DNA from: Gibbula magus | Taxonomy: Eukaryota > Mollusca > Gastropoda > Trochida > Trochidae | NCBI GenBank assembly: GCA_936450465.1 | Contig: OW388300.1 | Span: forward strand, 16,753,266 to 16,817,265 | Reading direction: 5' to 3' | Length of the DNA: 64,000 nucleotides | Shown: one piece after another, positions 8,993 through 19,540 of the stretch | Numbering within the stretch: the first letter of the stretch is position 1 | How the letters are laid out: each line of letters begins with the position of its first letter | Position numbers and translations under genes: made by a program | The notes under the pieces: generated by a model | Database searches by the model: none | What the model saw: the letters and a program-made list of their open reading frames with translations, nothing else | Told to the model about the DNA's origin: nothing

Positions 8993-11900
8993 ATGGCAGA
9001 CTTCAGTATTCTACAGCAAAACATCAACGGACTCGGTACCAACGGTACAGAAATAAAAACTTTAATACAAAACAAACTAATACAACCAAGTATACTACTA
9101 CTACAGGAAACAAGGCTAACAGCCAAAAAAACCTTCAAAATCCCAGGATACAACATCATAAGGAAAGACCGACCAGAAAACTACAAAAAAACAGCATCGG
9201 GAGGTCTACTCATTGGGATAAAACACGGGATTGATTACCAACCACTGGATATCGACATAGAAGGCATAGATACAACTGGTATAACTACAAACATCTACGA
9301 AAACAAACCAACTAATATCATCAATATCTACCTACCTCATGAAACAGATATCACCATGGAAATGCTCAATAAACTCCTACCGTATATAACGGACTCAACC
9401 CACTTAGGAGGAGACTTCAACGCCCACAATAACCTCTGGGGAACAGACGCCAAACACAACGCCAGAGGAATACTAATAGAAAAATGGTTAGAACAAAACA
9501 ATTTAATTACGCTAAACAACGGCGAAACAACATACCATAGCCTACCCAGAGGTATCTATACAACTATAGATCTCAGTATAGTTACACCAAATCTACTAAA
9601 TGATAGTACACTATATGTACACGACGATAGTTGGGGAAGCGACCACTTCCCACTCATCACAACACTACGTCATGCCAAAGTACAGGAAACAACTGATAAA
9701 CAACATCCACCCAAATCCTGGAATTTCGAAAAGGCCAACTGGGAAGAATTCCAAAAACTATGTGCTCTAAACTTCAATAACACCATAACAAATGAAGATA
9801 TCAACGTCTACAACAAAAACCTAACTGATGCAATAATTAAGGCAGCCAACAAAACAATACCAACTAGTAAAGTATGCAACCATACACCAGTCCCATGGTG
9901 GAACGAAGAAATCATGGAAGCAAGGAAACAACGTAAACTACTACGCAAAAAGGCAAAACGAGATAAGGATCTCATACCCCAAGCAGTACTAGCAAGAAAT
10001 AAGGTCAAAACGCTAATTAGCAAAGCTAAAACTCTATCATGGAAAAAACTCTGCTACACATTGGATGTAAAACTAAATGCCAAACAAGTATGGAATAAGA
10101 TAAATGCATTCAGAGGAAAGAAATCTAAAATGCATATACCAAGTATTAATAACAGCAAAAACAAACAGGCAAAAATTGATAACCTATGCAAACAATTCGC
10201 TAAAGCAAGTTCTACCAAAAACTATACTCCTGAATTCCAAGAAAAAGTTAACGCAATACCGCCCTACCCAAAGGATAGTAACAAACAACATATCTGGTAC
10301 AACAAACCATTCACAATGGCAGAACTTAACTGTATAGTTAACAACAAAAAGGGAACCGCCACAGGACTGGATAAAACCAGCTACACCATACTTAAACACC
10401 TCCCACAAAACGGCAGAGAGGCACTACTTGCCTTCTACAACGAAATATGGGAAAAAGGGGAATTACCTAAAGAATGGAAAGAAAGTCTTATCATACCCCT
10501 ACACAAACTTGGCAAAGACCCAACCAAAGCAGAATCATACAGACCAGTATCACTTACATCTAATCTATGCAAAACACTTGAAGCAATGGCAACTAAAAGA
10601 CTTCAACACTATCTGGAAACCAACGAATATATTAATCCCAACCAATCGGGCTACCGGAAATCATACAACACCACCGACCACCTTGTACGACTACAACACT
10701 CAATAAGAAAGGCCCAACACAGAAGACAATACACAGTAGCAGTCTTCCTGGACTTCAGTAAAGCCTTTGATATGGTATGGAAAACGGGACTAATACACAA
10801 AGTCAAACAAAACGGTATACAAGGTTCTATGCTAAACTTCATAAGTGACTTTATGACAGATAGAACATTCCGTCTCAAAGCAGAGGAACAAGTTTCAGAC
10901 ACCTATAACCTAGAAAACGGAACGCCGCAAGGCAGTATAATATCACCAACGCTTTTTAACATCATGATAGACGACCTATTCGAAGGCACCACCAAGAAGG
11001 TAAACACATCACAATTTGCCGATGATGGTGCACTATGGTCCAGTAACAAAAATATAGAAACAGCGGAAAAAAACGTACAACATGCTCTTGACAAAGTAAA
11101 CAAATGGACCCAGCAATGGGGATTTCAACTATCAACCAGCAAAACAGTATCAATAGTATTTCGTCCAAGTAAATACGCAGAACGTACCCCAACCAAACTA
11201 CACATAGCCGATGTACCACTACAAAGAGTAACTCATTACAAATTCCTAGGCATCATATTTGATGAAAACCTAACATGGAACAACCACATTGAAGAACTAG
11301 TTCAAAGATGCAAAAAAGATCTAAACATACTAAACATGCTTTCACATATTAGATGGGGAAGCAATAAGGAAAACCTATCAATACTATACAAAGCCCTAAT
11401 TAAACCAAAACTGCACTATGGCGCAGAAGCATGGTGCGACACAAATGCAACTAATATAAACAAACTTAAAGTTATACAACACAAAGCATATAAAGCCATA
11501 ACTGGATGTCTACCAGGGACATCAATGGAACTAGTCCGACATGAACTAGGAGAACTACCCCTAGAACAAGAATGGAAAGACAATATAACCAACTATATTG
11601 TTAGATCACAACATAAACCCTGCATACAAGAACTTCAAAATATCACCTGGCAAATAACCAAAAGACTGCCACCACCATTCGGGACCATAGCCCCAAAACA
11701 CCGAGATAAACATCATATCGGAGAAATGGAAATCACCACAAACCCATATTCAGATCATATACTCAACCCACCAGATATACCAGATATTGAAGTTGATACC
11801 TACTTACTCAAAAAAATAGACAAAAAACAACAAACACCAACGGATCTCACTAATGTATTGGAATACATAGACAGCAAATATAATGAAAAAGATTATATTC

Positions 11901-12736
11901 AAATATTCACAGATGGATCCAAAAACAGCGAAGGGAAAGTAGGAGCAGGAATATCATTCACACACATGGGTGACTCAGTAGTAGCTTTCAATCTTCCAAA
12001 CAATACTTCAATATTCACAGCCGAACTCACGGCAATACTCCAAACACTTAAGCTAAGTACTACCTATAATAACAGGAATATTGCGATATTCACTGATTCA
12101 CTTAGCTCACTACAAGCAATAGCAAACAAAACGGAAAACAACCGCCATGAACTCTTGCATCAAATATACAATCTCTATAATTATCTTAGCAAAAAAAATA
12201 ATAACATTAAATTTATATGGGTACCTTCCCACATAGGTTTAATTGGTAATGAAAGAGCGGACCTTGCAGCCAAAGCAGGTCTTAACCATCACCACAAAGT
12301 TAAACTACCATATACCAAAAAAGAGGTTAAAAGCATGGTGAAAGCCACCAGCACAAATGAATACAATATACAATTTCAACAAAAATGGAATAACACTCAA
12401 TATTACAAAGTACAACCAAAAAAACCCACCAAAATAATCAACTATCACAAGGAAAGAAAAGTAGATGTAACCATCACCAGGCTCAGACTTAACAACGTAC
12501 GCAACAGAGTATACCTTCACAAAATAGGCAAAGCACCAAACAATCTATGCCAACAATGTAAAACCAAAGATACAATACATCACATACTCCTGGAATGTAA
12601 AACCTACGAAAAAATCAGGAGGCAATATCCAACAATAACCAACGCTAACACACCACAAGAACTGCTAGCCAATTCCAAAAATTATGTATGCCTATCACTA
12701 TTTCTACTACAAACTAAATTATATAAACAAATATAA
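8993..12736 (+). CDS. LINE ORF2: endonuclease, reverse transcriptase, RNase H (1247 aa)
   Basis: Replication enzyme that nicks the target and copies the RNA in place. The endonuclease covers residues 1-225: N10, E39 in LLQETRL, D141 and N143 in GGDFNAH, and S216-D217-H218. All are apurinic-endonuclease catalytic positions. The RT covers about 440-750, with D587 in FLDFSKAFD and D677-D678 in FADD, plus SYRPVSLTS and GTPQGSIISP. RNase H covers about 968-1095: D974, E1011, D1035, H1080, D1090, so the full DEDD set is present. A C-terminal Cys/His patch (C1186, C1189, H1196, C1202) is typical of the superfamily. No stop or frameshift occurs and every catalytic residue I can check is kept, so the protein looks competent. 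The EN-RT-RNase H order supports I/Nimb rather than L1, RTE or CR1. Confidence 0.95.
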   Translation: MADFSILQQNINGLGTNGTEIKTLIQNKLIQPSILLLQETRLTAKKTFKIPGYNIIRKDRPENYKKTASGGLLIGIKHGIDYQPLDIDIEGIDTTGITTNIYENKPTNIINIYLPHETDITMEMLNKLLPYITDSTHLGGDFNAHNNLWGTDAKHNARGILIEKWLEQNNLITLNNGETTYHSLPRGIYTTIDLSIVTPNLLNDSTLYVHDDSWGSDHFPLITTLRHAKVQETTDKQHPPKSWNFEKANWEEFQKLCALNFNNTITNEDINVYNKNLTDAIIKAANKTIPTSKVCNHTPVPWWNEEIMEARKQRKLLRKKAKRDKDLIPQAVLARNKVKTLISKAKTLSWKKLCYTLDVKLNAKQVWNKINAFRGKKSKMHIPSINNSKNKQAKIDNLCKQFAKASSTKNYTPEFQEKVNAIPPYPKDSNKQHIWYNKPFTMAELNCIVNNKKGTATGLDKTSYTILKHLPQNGREALLAFYNEIWEKGELPKEWKESLIIPLHKLGKDPTKAESYRPVSLTSNLCKTLEAMATKRLQHYLETNEYINPNQSGYRKSYNTTDHLVRLQHSIRKAQHRRQYTVAVFLDFSKAFDMVWKTGLIHKVKQNGIQGSMLNFISDFMTDRTFRLKAEEQVSDTYNLENGTPQGSIISPTLFNIMIDDLFEGTTKKVNTSQFADDGALWSSNKNIETAEKNVQHALDKVNKWTQQWGFQLSTSKTVSIVFRPSKYAERTPTKLHIADVPLQRVTHYKFLGIIFDENLTWNNHIEELVQRCKKDLNILNMLSHIRWGSNKENLSILYKALIKPKLHYGAEAWCDTNATNINKLKVIQHKAYKAITGCLPGTSMELVRHELGELPLEQEWKDNITNYIVRSQHKPCIQELQNITWQITKRLPPPFGTIAPKHRDKHHIGEMEITTNPYSDHILNPPDIPDIEVDTYLLKKIDKKQQTPTDLTNVLEYIDSKYNEKDYIQIFTDGSKNSEGKVGAGISFTHMGDSVVAFNLPNNTSIFTAELTAILQTLKLSTTYNNRNIAIFTDSLSSLQAIANKTENNRHELLHQIYNLYNYLSKKNNNIKFIWVPSHIGLIGNERADLAAKAGLNHHHKVKLPYTKKEVKSMVKATSTNEYNIQFQQKWNNTQYYKVQPKKPTKIINYHKERKVDVTITRLRLNNVRNRVYLHKIGKAPNNLCQQCKTKDTIHHILLECKTYEKIRRQYPTITNANTPQELLANSKNYVCLSLFLLQTKLYKQI

Positions 12737-13127
12737 TTAAATAACAAAACACACAATTGTTAGCAAACCCTTAAACATTATTTACAATTATCTATATAAC
12801 TATAGTTAAGCGAACCCTGGTCTCCCCACCCCGGAATCCCTGCCATTTTTTACCTTACTATCCCTAATGGTAAGCCCACAAGGCACCATCAACAATACAA
12901 TACCCAAAGGTCAGCTCCCATAGCACCTATACCGCGGGGCGAGAAGATGTACTTCCTTCCAAACCGCACTGCTCTAGGTAGCCAATGGGAGCCAACCAAC
13001 TATCACCCAACACCCATTCCCAATCCCAAATTGGGAATTAAAATGGCGGGGCAGAAGGACTAAGGAAACTAGGTACTAGCAAACACTATATTATATAACA
13101 ATATAACAAAAGGGTATCATATAAAAA

Positions 13128-13381
13128 CACTAACAAGCCACAAGAACTGTTAGTGAATCCAACACTCCACAAGAACTGTTGGTAACTTGCTTTTAAAACC
13201 TTACTTTTTAGTAGGGTTATAATACACTAACATCCCACAAGAACTGTTAGTGATTCCAACAATCCACAAGAACTGTTGGTAACCTACTTAAAACCTTACT
13301 TTTTTAGTAGGGTTATAATACACTAACATCCCACAAGAACTGTTAGTGAATCCAACATCCCACAAGAACTGTTGGTATACC
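13128..13381 (+). repeat. array of six paired hairpins in the 3' UTR
   Basis: Three units about 97 bp apart, each with two hairpins. The first is CACTAACA...TGTTAGTG (13128/13148, 13225/13245, 13321/13341). The second is CCAACA...TGTTGG (13159/13177, 13256/13274, 13352/13370). All six share the loop motif CCACAAGAAC. Between units lies AACCTTAC...GTAGGGTT, a third hairpin that uses G-U pairs. The two hairpin types differ by a paired T-A to C-G change. Confidence 0.85.
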
Positions 13382-13525
13382 ATAACATATATCATGGTCT
13401 TTTTTCTTTTTTCCCTAGAAGGGTTTCTTTTTTCTACCATCTCTTACTCCTGATACAACAGGACCGTTATGGGGAACACCACAGCCACGGATACAATAAC
13501 TACGAGCCAGCGTCCTATAACAAAT

Positions 13526-13638
13526 AGGAGAAGTGAACCCTCGGGGGATCTCCTAGCGCACAAGCACAAGTGAAACCTCAAAGAGCCACGAACAGGCCCC
13601 GGCTAAGGAGAAGCGACCCTACGGGCGATCTCCGAGCC
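13526..13638 (+). repeat. duplicated GGAGA...GATCTCC motif
   Basis: AGGAGAAGTGAACCCT...GATCTCC at 13526-13553 and a near copy AGGAGAAGCGACCCT...GATCTCC at 13607-13634. Each can form a short hairpin closed by GGAGA/TCTCC. Confidence 0.7.
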
Positions 13639-13667
13639 AACTGACGGACGTAACACCTTGACCTTAA

Positions 13668-13818
13668 CCTGATCGAATCCTGGTAAGTGATGGTCATGGC
13701 GACCCACGACCGGAGGAGAGAGGGGGATAGGTAAGGGTTATATATACATGGGGATTTCGTTCCCTACCTGATCGAATCCTGGTAAGTGATGGTCATGGCG
13801 ACCCACGACCGGAGGAGA
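13668..13818 (+). repeat. 52-bp direct repeat in the 3' UTR
   Basis: Nearly identical blocks at 13668-13719 and 13767-13818 (99-bp step), starting CCTGATCGAATCCTGG and ending GACCGGAGGAGA. Each contains GGTAAGT, a perfect 5' splice-site consensus. Confidence 0.85.
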
Positions 13819-14511
13819 AAAGGGTCGGCGAACAATGAACCTGTATATAGCGTCTCCTCTCCGCATGTTGCTGTGTGGAGAGAGGGATCTACAAAGATCC
13901 TAGGGTCAGGCAACCAAGAATGCTAAACGCTGAAGCAGCACCGTGGGAAAGCAACGGTGGATATACAACGCCACAGAAGACCGGCAATATCACCTTTACC
14001 AAAAGATGAGTACCAATTATTATCATATTAACAATACTATTACACTAAATAATAAATCTAAAATTAAACCTACTACTTATTTATATATCACTAACTTAAA
14101 AATAAATAAAACTCAATACTTCTTCTTTACTCCACATACAATATAATGGGTTAGGGCACTCCTAACCCTCTAAATATTAAACCTATAAACTCATGTTTCA
14201 CATACACTTAAAAATGTTTTATTATCTCTTTGCAGGTACAACGCCATATCACAAAGTGAGACAATATTACCCCCAACTTACTATATTATCACATTTTTTT
14301 TTATATACTATTTTTTTTTTTTTTTTTTTTATTCTTTTTTTATATAATTATTATTAATTATATTCACCCCTTATTCCAAATTCAAAATTTCTTTTAATTT
14401 ACCCGTTGGCTATTATCTCCAAATCTTTACCTATTAGAAAATTTAACTAAATTACCATTTTTTTTGGGCTGCCCTTAATTATTCCAAATTTTACACACCC
14501 CATATTTCTAT

Positions 14512-14517
14512 AATAAA
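14512..14517 (+). terminator. polyadenylation signal AATAAA
   Basis: Canonical AATAAA about 70 bp upstream of the CAA-rich LINE end. Elements of the I type end in short repeats instead of poly(A), so its use is uncertain. Confidence 0.4.
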
Positions 14518-14587
14518 ATTAAGGCACCCACGTCGGCGAAATCACTCATCGAGTGGAAGCAGACGCTAAACTCCAACGCAACAACAA

Positions 14588-14600
14588 AGATACTACATGT
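14588..14600. repeat. right target-site duplication of the intact LINE
   Basis: AGATACTACATGT, identical to 6198-6210. Confidence 0.88.
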
Positions 14601-15027
14601 GTAAACACCTAAGAGTTGCATCAATGGTGGATACACATGTGTCGTGTAATACCTGCATTTGATATGGATATTCATATTGTTCTTTCGGATACGCTTTTAC
14701 AAAAGGTGAGTTTTAGGTTTTTCATAAATCTATCACGATCTAGACAACAATTATAAAAGAACATGTATAAAGAACTTTAATGCAGGCAACTAATATTTGA
14801 TATTGATACATATCATAGGGAAGCAACAATGACCAAGCTTCAAACGTGATTTTACACATGCATTGTATAATTTTCTCCAAAAAAAGCGTCTACATGAATT
14901 TAATGTCGTCTGACAGAAACAACTAATGCCAAAACTGTATTACAGGGGTAAACCGCGTATGTCTGTGTTATAATTTGTAGTGTTATATGTAATATTTTAA
15001 AATTTCTAATAATTTCCGATAGTTTAA
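14601..15027. other. no recognised feature
   Basis: Unique AT-rich DNA right of the LINE insertion. Confidence 0.4.
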
Positions 15028-15172
15028 TATAGTTTCCTGAAGTATCCTGAAGTATCCTGAATCATGAAACCCGGAGTATCCTGAGCAGGATATTTTTGGA
15101 TACTCCGAGTATCCTATTGTATACTGGTCCTGAAATTCGGAGTATCCTGGTCAGGATACTTCATGAAATCCC
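15028..15172. repeat. AGTATCCTG motif cluster with inverted copies
   Basis: The motif AGTATCCTG occurs about seven times, in both orientations. It makes hairpins such as CGGAGTATCC...GGATACTCCG (near 15071-15106) and GTATCCTGGTCAGGATAC. It is a small foldback-like block of unknown family. Confidence 0.7.
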
Positions 15173-15361
15173 TTATGTTTCTCATGTGATACGTCGATCT
15201 AGTATAAACAAACAAAATACCATAGTGATTTACACTGGTTACAGTTATGTAATACAAACCGAAAACAGGATTGATATTCTTATTATCATTGCATACTTGC
15301 ACCCTTATCATGAAAAATATGAAATGCATATCAAATTTTTCTTGCCCCCCATCTTTCTATA

Positions 15362-16913
15362 GATGACAGACTGTGTCAGTTATGCATGAAACATGAGCAG
15401 ATATTATTCGGCATTAACAACACCTCATGAAAGAAGAAATGTTATTTCTTGAAATATTTGGCAAATATAATGTTGAACCTAATTCCGTTTAGATAGTGGC
15501 ATAATACAATATATTGTCTATCAGTGTTGTTCCTTTCACAAAGAGACAGCAGCATGTAATGGGGGTTTTTCAAAGCACAAAGCAAATGTGCTGCAATTTT
15601 TTAGCTTTTAGTCTTGCCTGCATTTAGTATGTAGCGAATGTGATAAAATTGCTGGACGACTGGACAACCTTTGAAGAGAATACTAACATCATTTATATCA
15701 TCCATCAAGCCCATTCATCGATTTCAGTTGCAATGGTTCACAATATGGAATGTAATGACAGCTTTGGAGGACCAAATTAGCCCACGATTGCGAGTTCCAG
15801 TTATCTTTATAATTAATTATGCCTAGTCATGTTTGTGAACAAAGTACACATAGTTATATAATGATCATACTGATGTATACTACATTTAAGCACAAGAATG
15901 GGCCATGGTACTATTGGCCCGATGGCCACTTTACAATCACATTTGTCTTTATGTGAACAAAGTACATACCATCTCAATCTCGTTTCATGAAAAGTCATAA
16001 GACATACATTTTACAAAAGGTGCATTTCTTTACTTCCTTCTTGTATTAGAAATCCTATAATGGCAGAGTCAGTGTATGAACTATAAATCATGCATGAAAA
16101 TTCAAACAAATATCAGTGAAAGATTACTACATTACTACACGCATTTACATAATTCAAATAAATTCAACAGATGATTAACGACTTTCTTTCAATAATATTA
16201 CAACCGCACATATCAGCTCAATCATGCCCAAACTATTTCAATAACTTAACAAATCAGTGCATGGTTTATGTGAATATGTAATTTTTACTTTTACATTAAA
16301 TGTCATTGCTTCATTAGGGGAAAGTAATATAATAAACTGTGATAGATGGAACTGCCTTTTGAGATGATACAGATCACGAACTGTTGATGAATATTAAAAA
16401 CAATTGGAGGCTCTCCGATGCTAGAGTTACTTTTATCAACGGGTATTTCTATATATTATATTATAATACAAGGGAGAGATTTTATGTATTATTTTATGTG
16501 TAAAATACATTTTGATGAAACGATTACTCCCTGCTAGGGTTTGACAAGTTATCTCCCCTTGCAGGGAGCGCTTCCTCCTAACGTTTTCATCAGCAAACAC
16601 AGCCGCTAGCTGCTCTCGCTATTTTTGCATATTTTGCATAAATGTTATCTCATAGTTAGAAACTTAACGCGCGACTAAAGCGAATATCTCACTCGATGAA
16701 GATATAGCTGTGTAATAAGTCTACATTATTACACTTTATGCAATAACATAAAACGTGATTGACATCATGACATACCGTCAGGAGGTTTAAAATATAACGT
16801 TACAGTGTCAGCGCTGCCATGGTGCCATTAAGTATAAGATCAGCGATTATATTTCAATATTTCTTTTTGAAATCAGTAACTAGTAAACTAGTATAAATAG
16901 TCTTCGGTACGCG
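15362..16913 (+). repeat. direct duplication 1, left copy (partner 29709-31273)
   Basis: Long near-identical runs with the partner. Examples are CATGAGCAGATATTATTCGG at the start, GACAGCTTTGGAGGACCAAA near 15759, and the block around CCGCTAGCTGCTCTCGCTAT near 16603. Both copies end just after TATAAATAG. This copy has about 215 bp near 15507-15720 that the partner lacks. It lacks about 240 bp that the partner has near 30803-31043. No intact gene is in it. Confidence 0.9.
16892..16900 (+). promoter_or_regulatory. TATA-box-like element in duplication 1, left copy
   Basis: TATAAATAG, preserved at the same place in the right copy (31265-31273), where similarity between the copies ends. It is a plausible core promoter by consensus only. 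Confidence 0.3.
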
Positions 16914-17289
16914 AGAGAACGTTTAATTTAGACTTTGCCTTAAGGAGAAAAACCCTTCTAAAAAACAGCAGCAAATAAATCGAACAAGCTGAAATCTTGG
17001 CGTGTTATTTCAGGGCTCAGCTAAATCACATCTCTTCAGAGCTGCACTGGACATATTGTGCACTAACAACATGTTATGATGCTTTAATTTTAGGGCATTT
17101 TTGTTTTGTTTTGTTTCGTTACCAAAAAGTACATTTCTTGACCTCGTTGAAGTCCTGTTCCTGTAAGTAGACATCATGCATCATACAAATAAAATATCCA
17201 TATATTATATATATAGAGAGTGTAATGTATAATCTTTCTAGATGTCTATTAAATAAACTAAAAACCTATTTGTGTTTTCATCCATGAAT

Positions 17290-17700
17290 ATGAAGTAAGA
17301 TAAATTTCTTCTGTATCCAAAATGAATACATCTCTCTTCATAACTACCAGCAGTAACAAAATACAAATAAATTTATCCAATGATTGAGTGCTTTCCGTTC
17401 ATTAATGCTACAACCTTACATATCAGCTTCATCATAACCAGATGTTTTCAATATCTTGACAAATCGGCAGATGATTAATTTGAATACAACTATCCTCATT
17501 ACAGCAAATTAATGCAGCATTTTTGTTGTAAATGTAACCTCTCATCCCAAAGTCTTCTTGTATCGAATATTGCATTACTTGTTGATTAATGAAACAGCCT
17601 TCCCATTACGTGTATAAACCAGTAACACTATGTGTTATATCAGATACACAAGGGTGAGCTTTTATTCACCATTCAAAATCATTCTGCAAAGGTATTCAGT
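17290..17700 (+). repeat. older, diverged third copy of part of duplication 1
   Basis: Patches such as ACATATCAGCTTCATCAT, TTTCAATATCTTGACAAATC and ATACACAAGGGTGAG follow the order of 16120-16480 with many substitutions. This suggests an earlier tandem duplication before the larger one. Confidence 0.55.
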
Positions 17701-18480
17701 AAAATTAGATTATAATCGATTTCTTGAGCAGATGTCACTGAGATCATAGCAACAACATCTTTTCCTCACTTCAACTTTCAAAGCGATACCATTAATCAAA
17801 ATAAAGGCTTGTTTAGAGCACAGTCAGTTTGAAATAATAGAGGCCCAGGAACAGCAAACAAAACTGTCTTTTATAGCATCTGGTACGAAAGAGATTGCTG
17901 TACTAAATGACTTTGTCAGCGAAGATGGTAATATATTCAGCTTCGACGAATTAAAAGAGAAATACTCACCTAAAACAAATTTCCTAATTTATGAAGATAT
18001 GTGGAGATCTGTTATAATTGGCATATTATTGTTTAACCGATACGGAATACAATGCAGACGAGGAATATAATCTTATTGTATCTTATCACTACCACAGAGT
18101 GAAAACATTCACAATATATGGTTATTGCTATTGTATATTTTGACATTTATTTGTTTAGAAGAAAATTAATATGCAATATTGATAACATGTACATATGCAA
18201 AAAGAAACCGTCTGTTGTAATTCTTCAATTTAGTAGAAGTAAAGTTGGGAAAGGGTTATATTTTACATATTTAGCTTAAATATACTCATATACTAGAATG
18301 TGAAAGATATTAAAGATGACTATTTATGTGAAAGCCATATTTTACTTTTGCTGAAAAGAAATGTGAGATGACCATAGAAGGTGACAATTTGGTATCCATT
18401 TGGAAAAAGTTTAATTGACAAACTGTTAAAGTCTATTATTGTTTAAGCCGTGTCTTAACAATCACTAACACAATCTAAAA
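17701..18480. other. no recognised feature
   Basis: AT-rich sequence between the two duplicated blocks; no frame or repeat supported. Confidence 0.4.
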
Positions 18481-19080
18481 CGGGTTTCTGGCAACCTTTT
18501 TATGCTAAAAGCCAATTTATTTTCCATCTACCATGATTATTCCTTTCCAAAGGTTCCAGATAATTACTATCCACTAAGACACTATACAAGAACACTGATC
18601 AAAGTGACGCGTACAAGGTAATACCCACCAGGTCGAAATTGTAGGACCTGATCTAAATAAAACACTACTCTAAGTGGCACATTGATGATATCCGTTGAAA
18701 TTTACATTTAACACATGCACATTCTAGTGTGTAATCTATTTCAGTTAACAAGGAGACCTTACATGCAAAATTGGAAATTGATGAGCAGCAATGAACCCTT
18801 TTTTTATTTCATGGAGAGAGCATTGAACCAATTCCGACATTGATTACAGTTATCAGTCTTCAGACAGATCAGCATTAACAAGTTTGGAATCAACATGATC
18901 GAGTGTATCACACCGGTCGCCACTACTATACCATACAGTGTACTTGTTACCGACAAAATAGTATAGAAATATTATTGAGATAGTATATAAACAGTTTGTT
19001 TCACACATCCACTCAATAGAAATTATATTATCAATCAGTCCATTAGCTATCAAACATAAAGCTCTTAGCGTTGTATCACT
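18481..19080 (+). repeat. direct duplication 2, left copy (partner 33884-34400)
   Basis: Shared, more diverged text in the same order and strand. It includes AAGTGGCACATTGA, TAGTGTGTAATCTAT, GGAATCAACATGATCGAGTG and a CACTAC(C)AT patch. Together with duplication 1 it suggests that one ancient 4-5 kb segment was duplicated about 14-15 kb away. Confidence 0.75.
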
Positions 19081-19391
19081 AGAAAGTGGCGTCTCTAGTC
19101 TTATTTTCAGAGGGTAGTTGATAATAGTTTAACCTTAACTTTAACTAGCTCGAAACATGATCCACCTTTGAAAAGCTAGAGATGGATCTTAATATTTCTC
19201 AAATGCTCCTTTGTAATATTTAATCAAATGGCATAAGTTTAAGAATATCTTTTGCAGATTTTTTTAAATTGTCAAACCAGGGCGTCCCTTCAACATAAAA
19301 CATCGTTACTGCAGATAAATGAATGGTTAATGCAACTAAATTTACTTTTTAGAGTGTTTCATACGTCTCAAACATAACATGTTCTAAATGA

Positions 19392-19540
19392 GGATATTAT
19401 TTGAGTGTCTATGTCGTACTATGTTTACCACAAGAGAGCCTGAATACTAGTATTTTCCGTGCGAGAGCGAAGGATATACCAATAATCAGGCACTAGTGTT
19501 GTAAACATAGTATGACACGAATTTACACAAATATAATATT
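19392..19540. mobile_element. foldback element (imperfect inverted repeat, about 70-bp arms)
   Basis: Outer arms share ACTATGTTTAC (19418-19428) with GTAAACATAGT (19501-19511). Inner arms pair GCCTGA-TA-T-GTAT-TTCC-type text around 19438-19460 with 19467-19492, leaving a short GC-rich loop (GTGCGAGAGCGAA). No frame. A palindromic MITE is the likeliest identity. Confidence 0.65.

Larger units (their letters stand above)
6211..14587 (+). mobile_element. full-length I/Nimb-type LINE
   Basis: An autonomous non-LTR retrotransposon of about 8.38 kb. Order: 5' UTR (6211-7303), ORF1 (7304-8947), 45-bp spacer, ORF2 (8993-12736), 3' UTR (12737-14587) ending CAACGCAACAACAA. Both reading frames are uninterrupted. 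A perfect 13-bp target-site duplication flanks it. The RNase H domain after the RT, the gag-like ORF1 with zinc knuckles and the short-repeat tail in place of poly(A) place it in the I superfamily. Nimb (common in molluscs) or I are the closest clades by my reading. The plus strand is strikingly A-rich across the ORFs. Intact frames and perfect duplications suggest a recent and possibly still competent copy. Confidence 0.88.
12737..14587 (+). other. LINE 3' UTR (1.85 kb), repeat- and hairpin-rich
   Basis: Unusually long for this class. In order: a C-rich block (12816-13060); a hairpin array (13128-13381); paired GGAGA...TCTCC repeats (13526 and 13607); a 52-bp direct repeat (13668 and 13767); a hairpin CTCTCCGCA...TGTGGAGAG (13856-13882); a T20 run (14311-14330); AATAAA at 14512-14517, about 70 bp before the end; and the CAA-rich terminus. 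No coding frame is supported. The structures probably serve RNA recognition by the RT, stability or localisation. Confidence 0.8.

Noticed and set aside
13943..14146. Third LINE protein in the 3' UTR
   Set aside because: Low-complexity N/Y/T-rich frame in AT-rich DNA with no motif.
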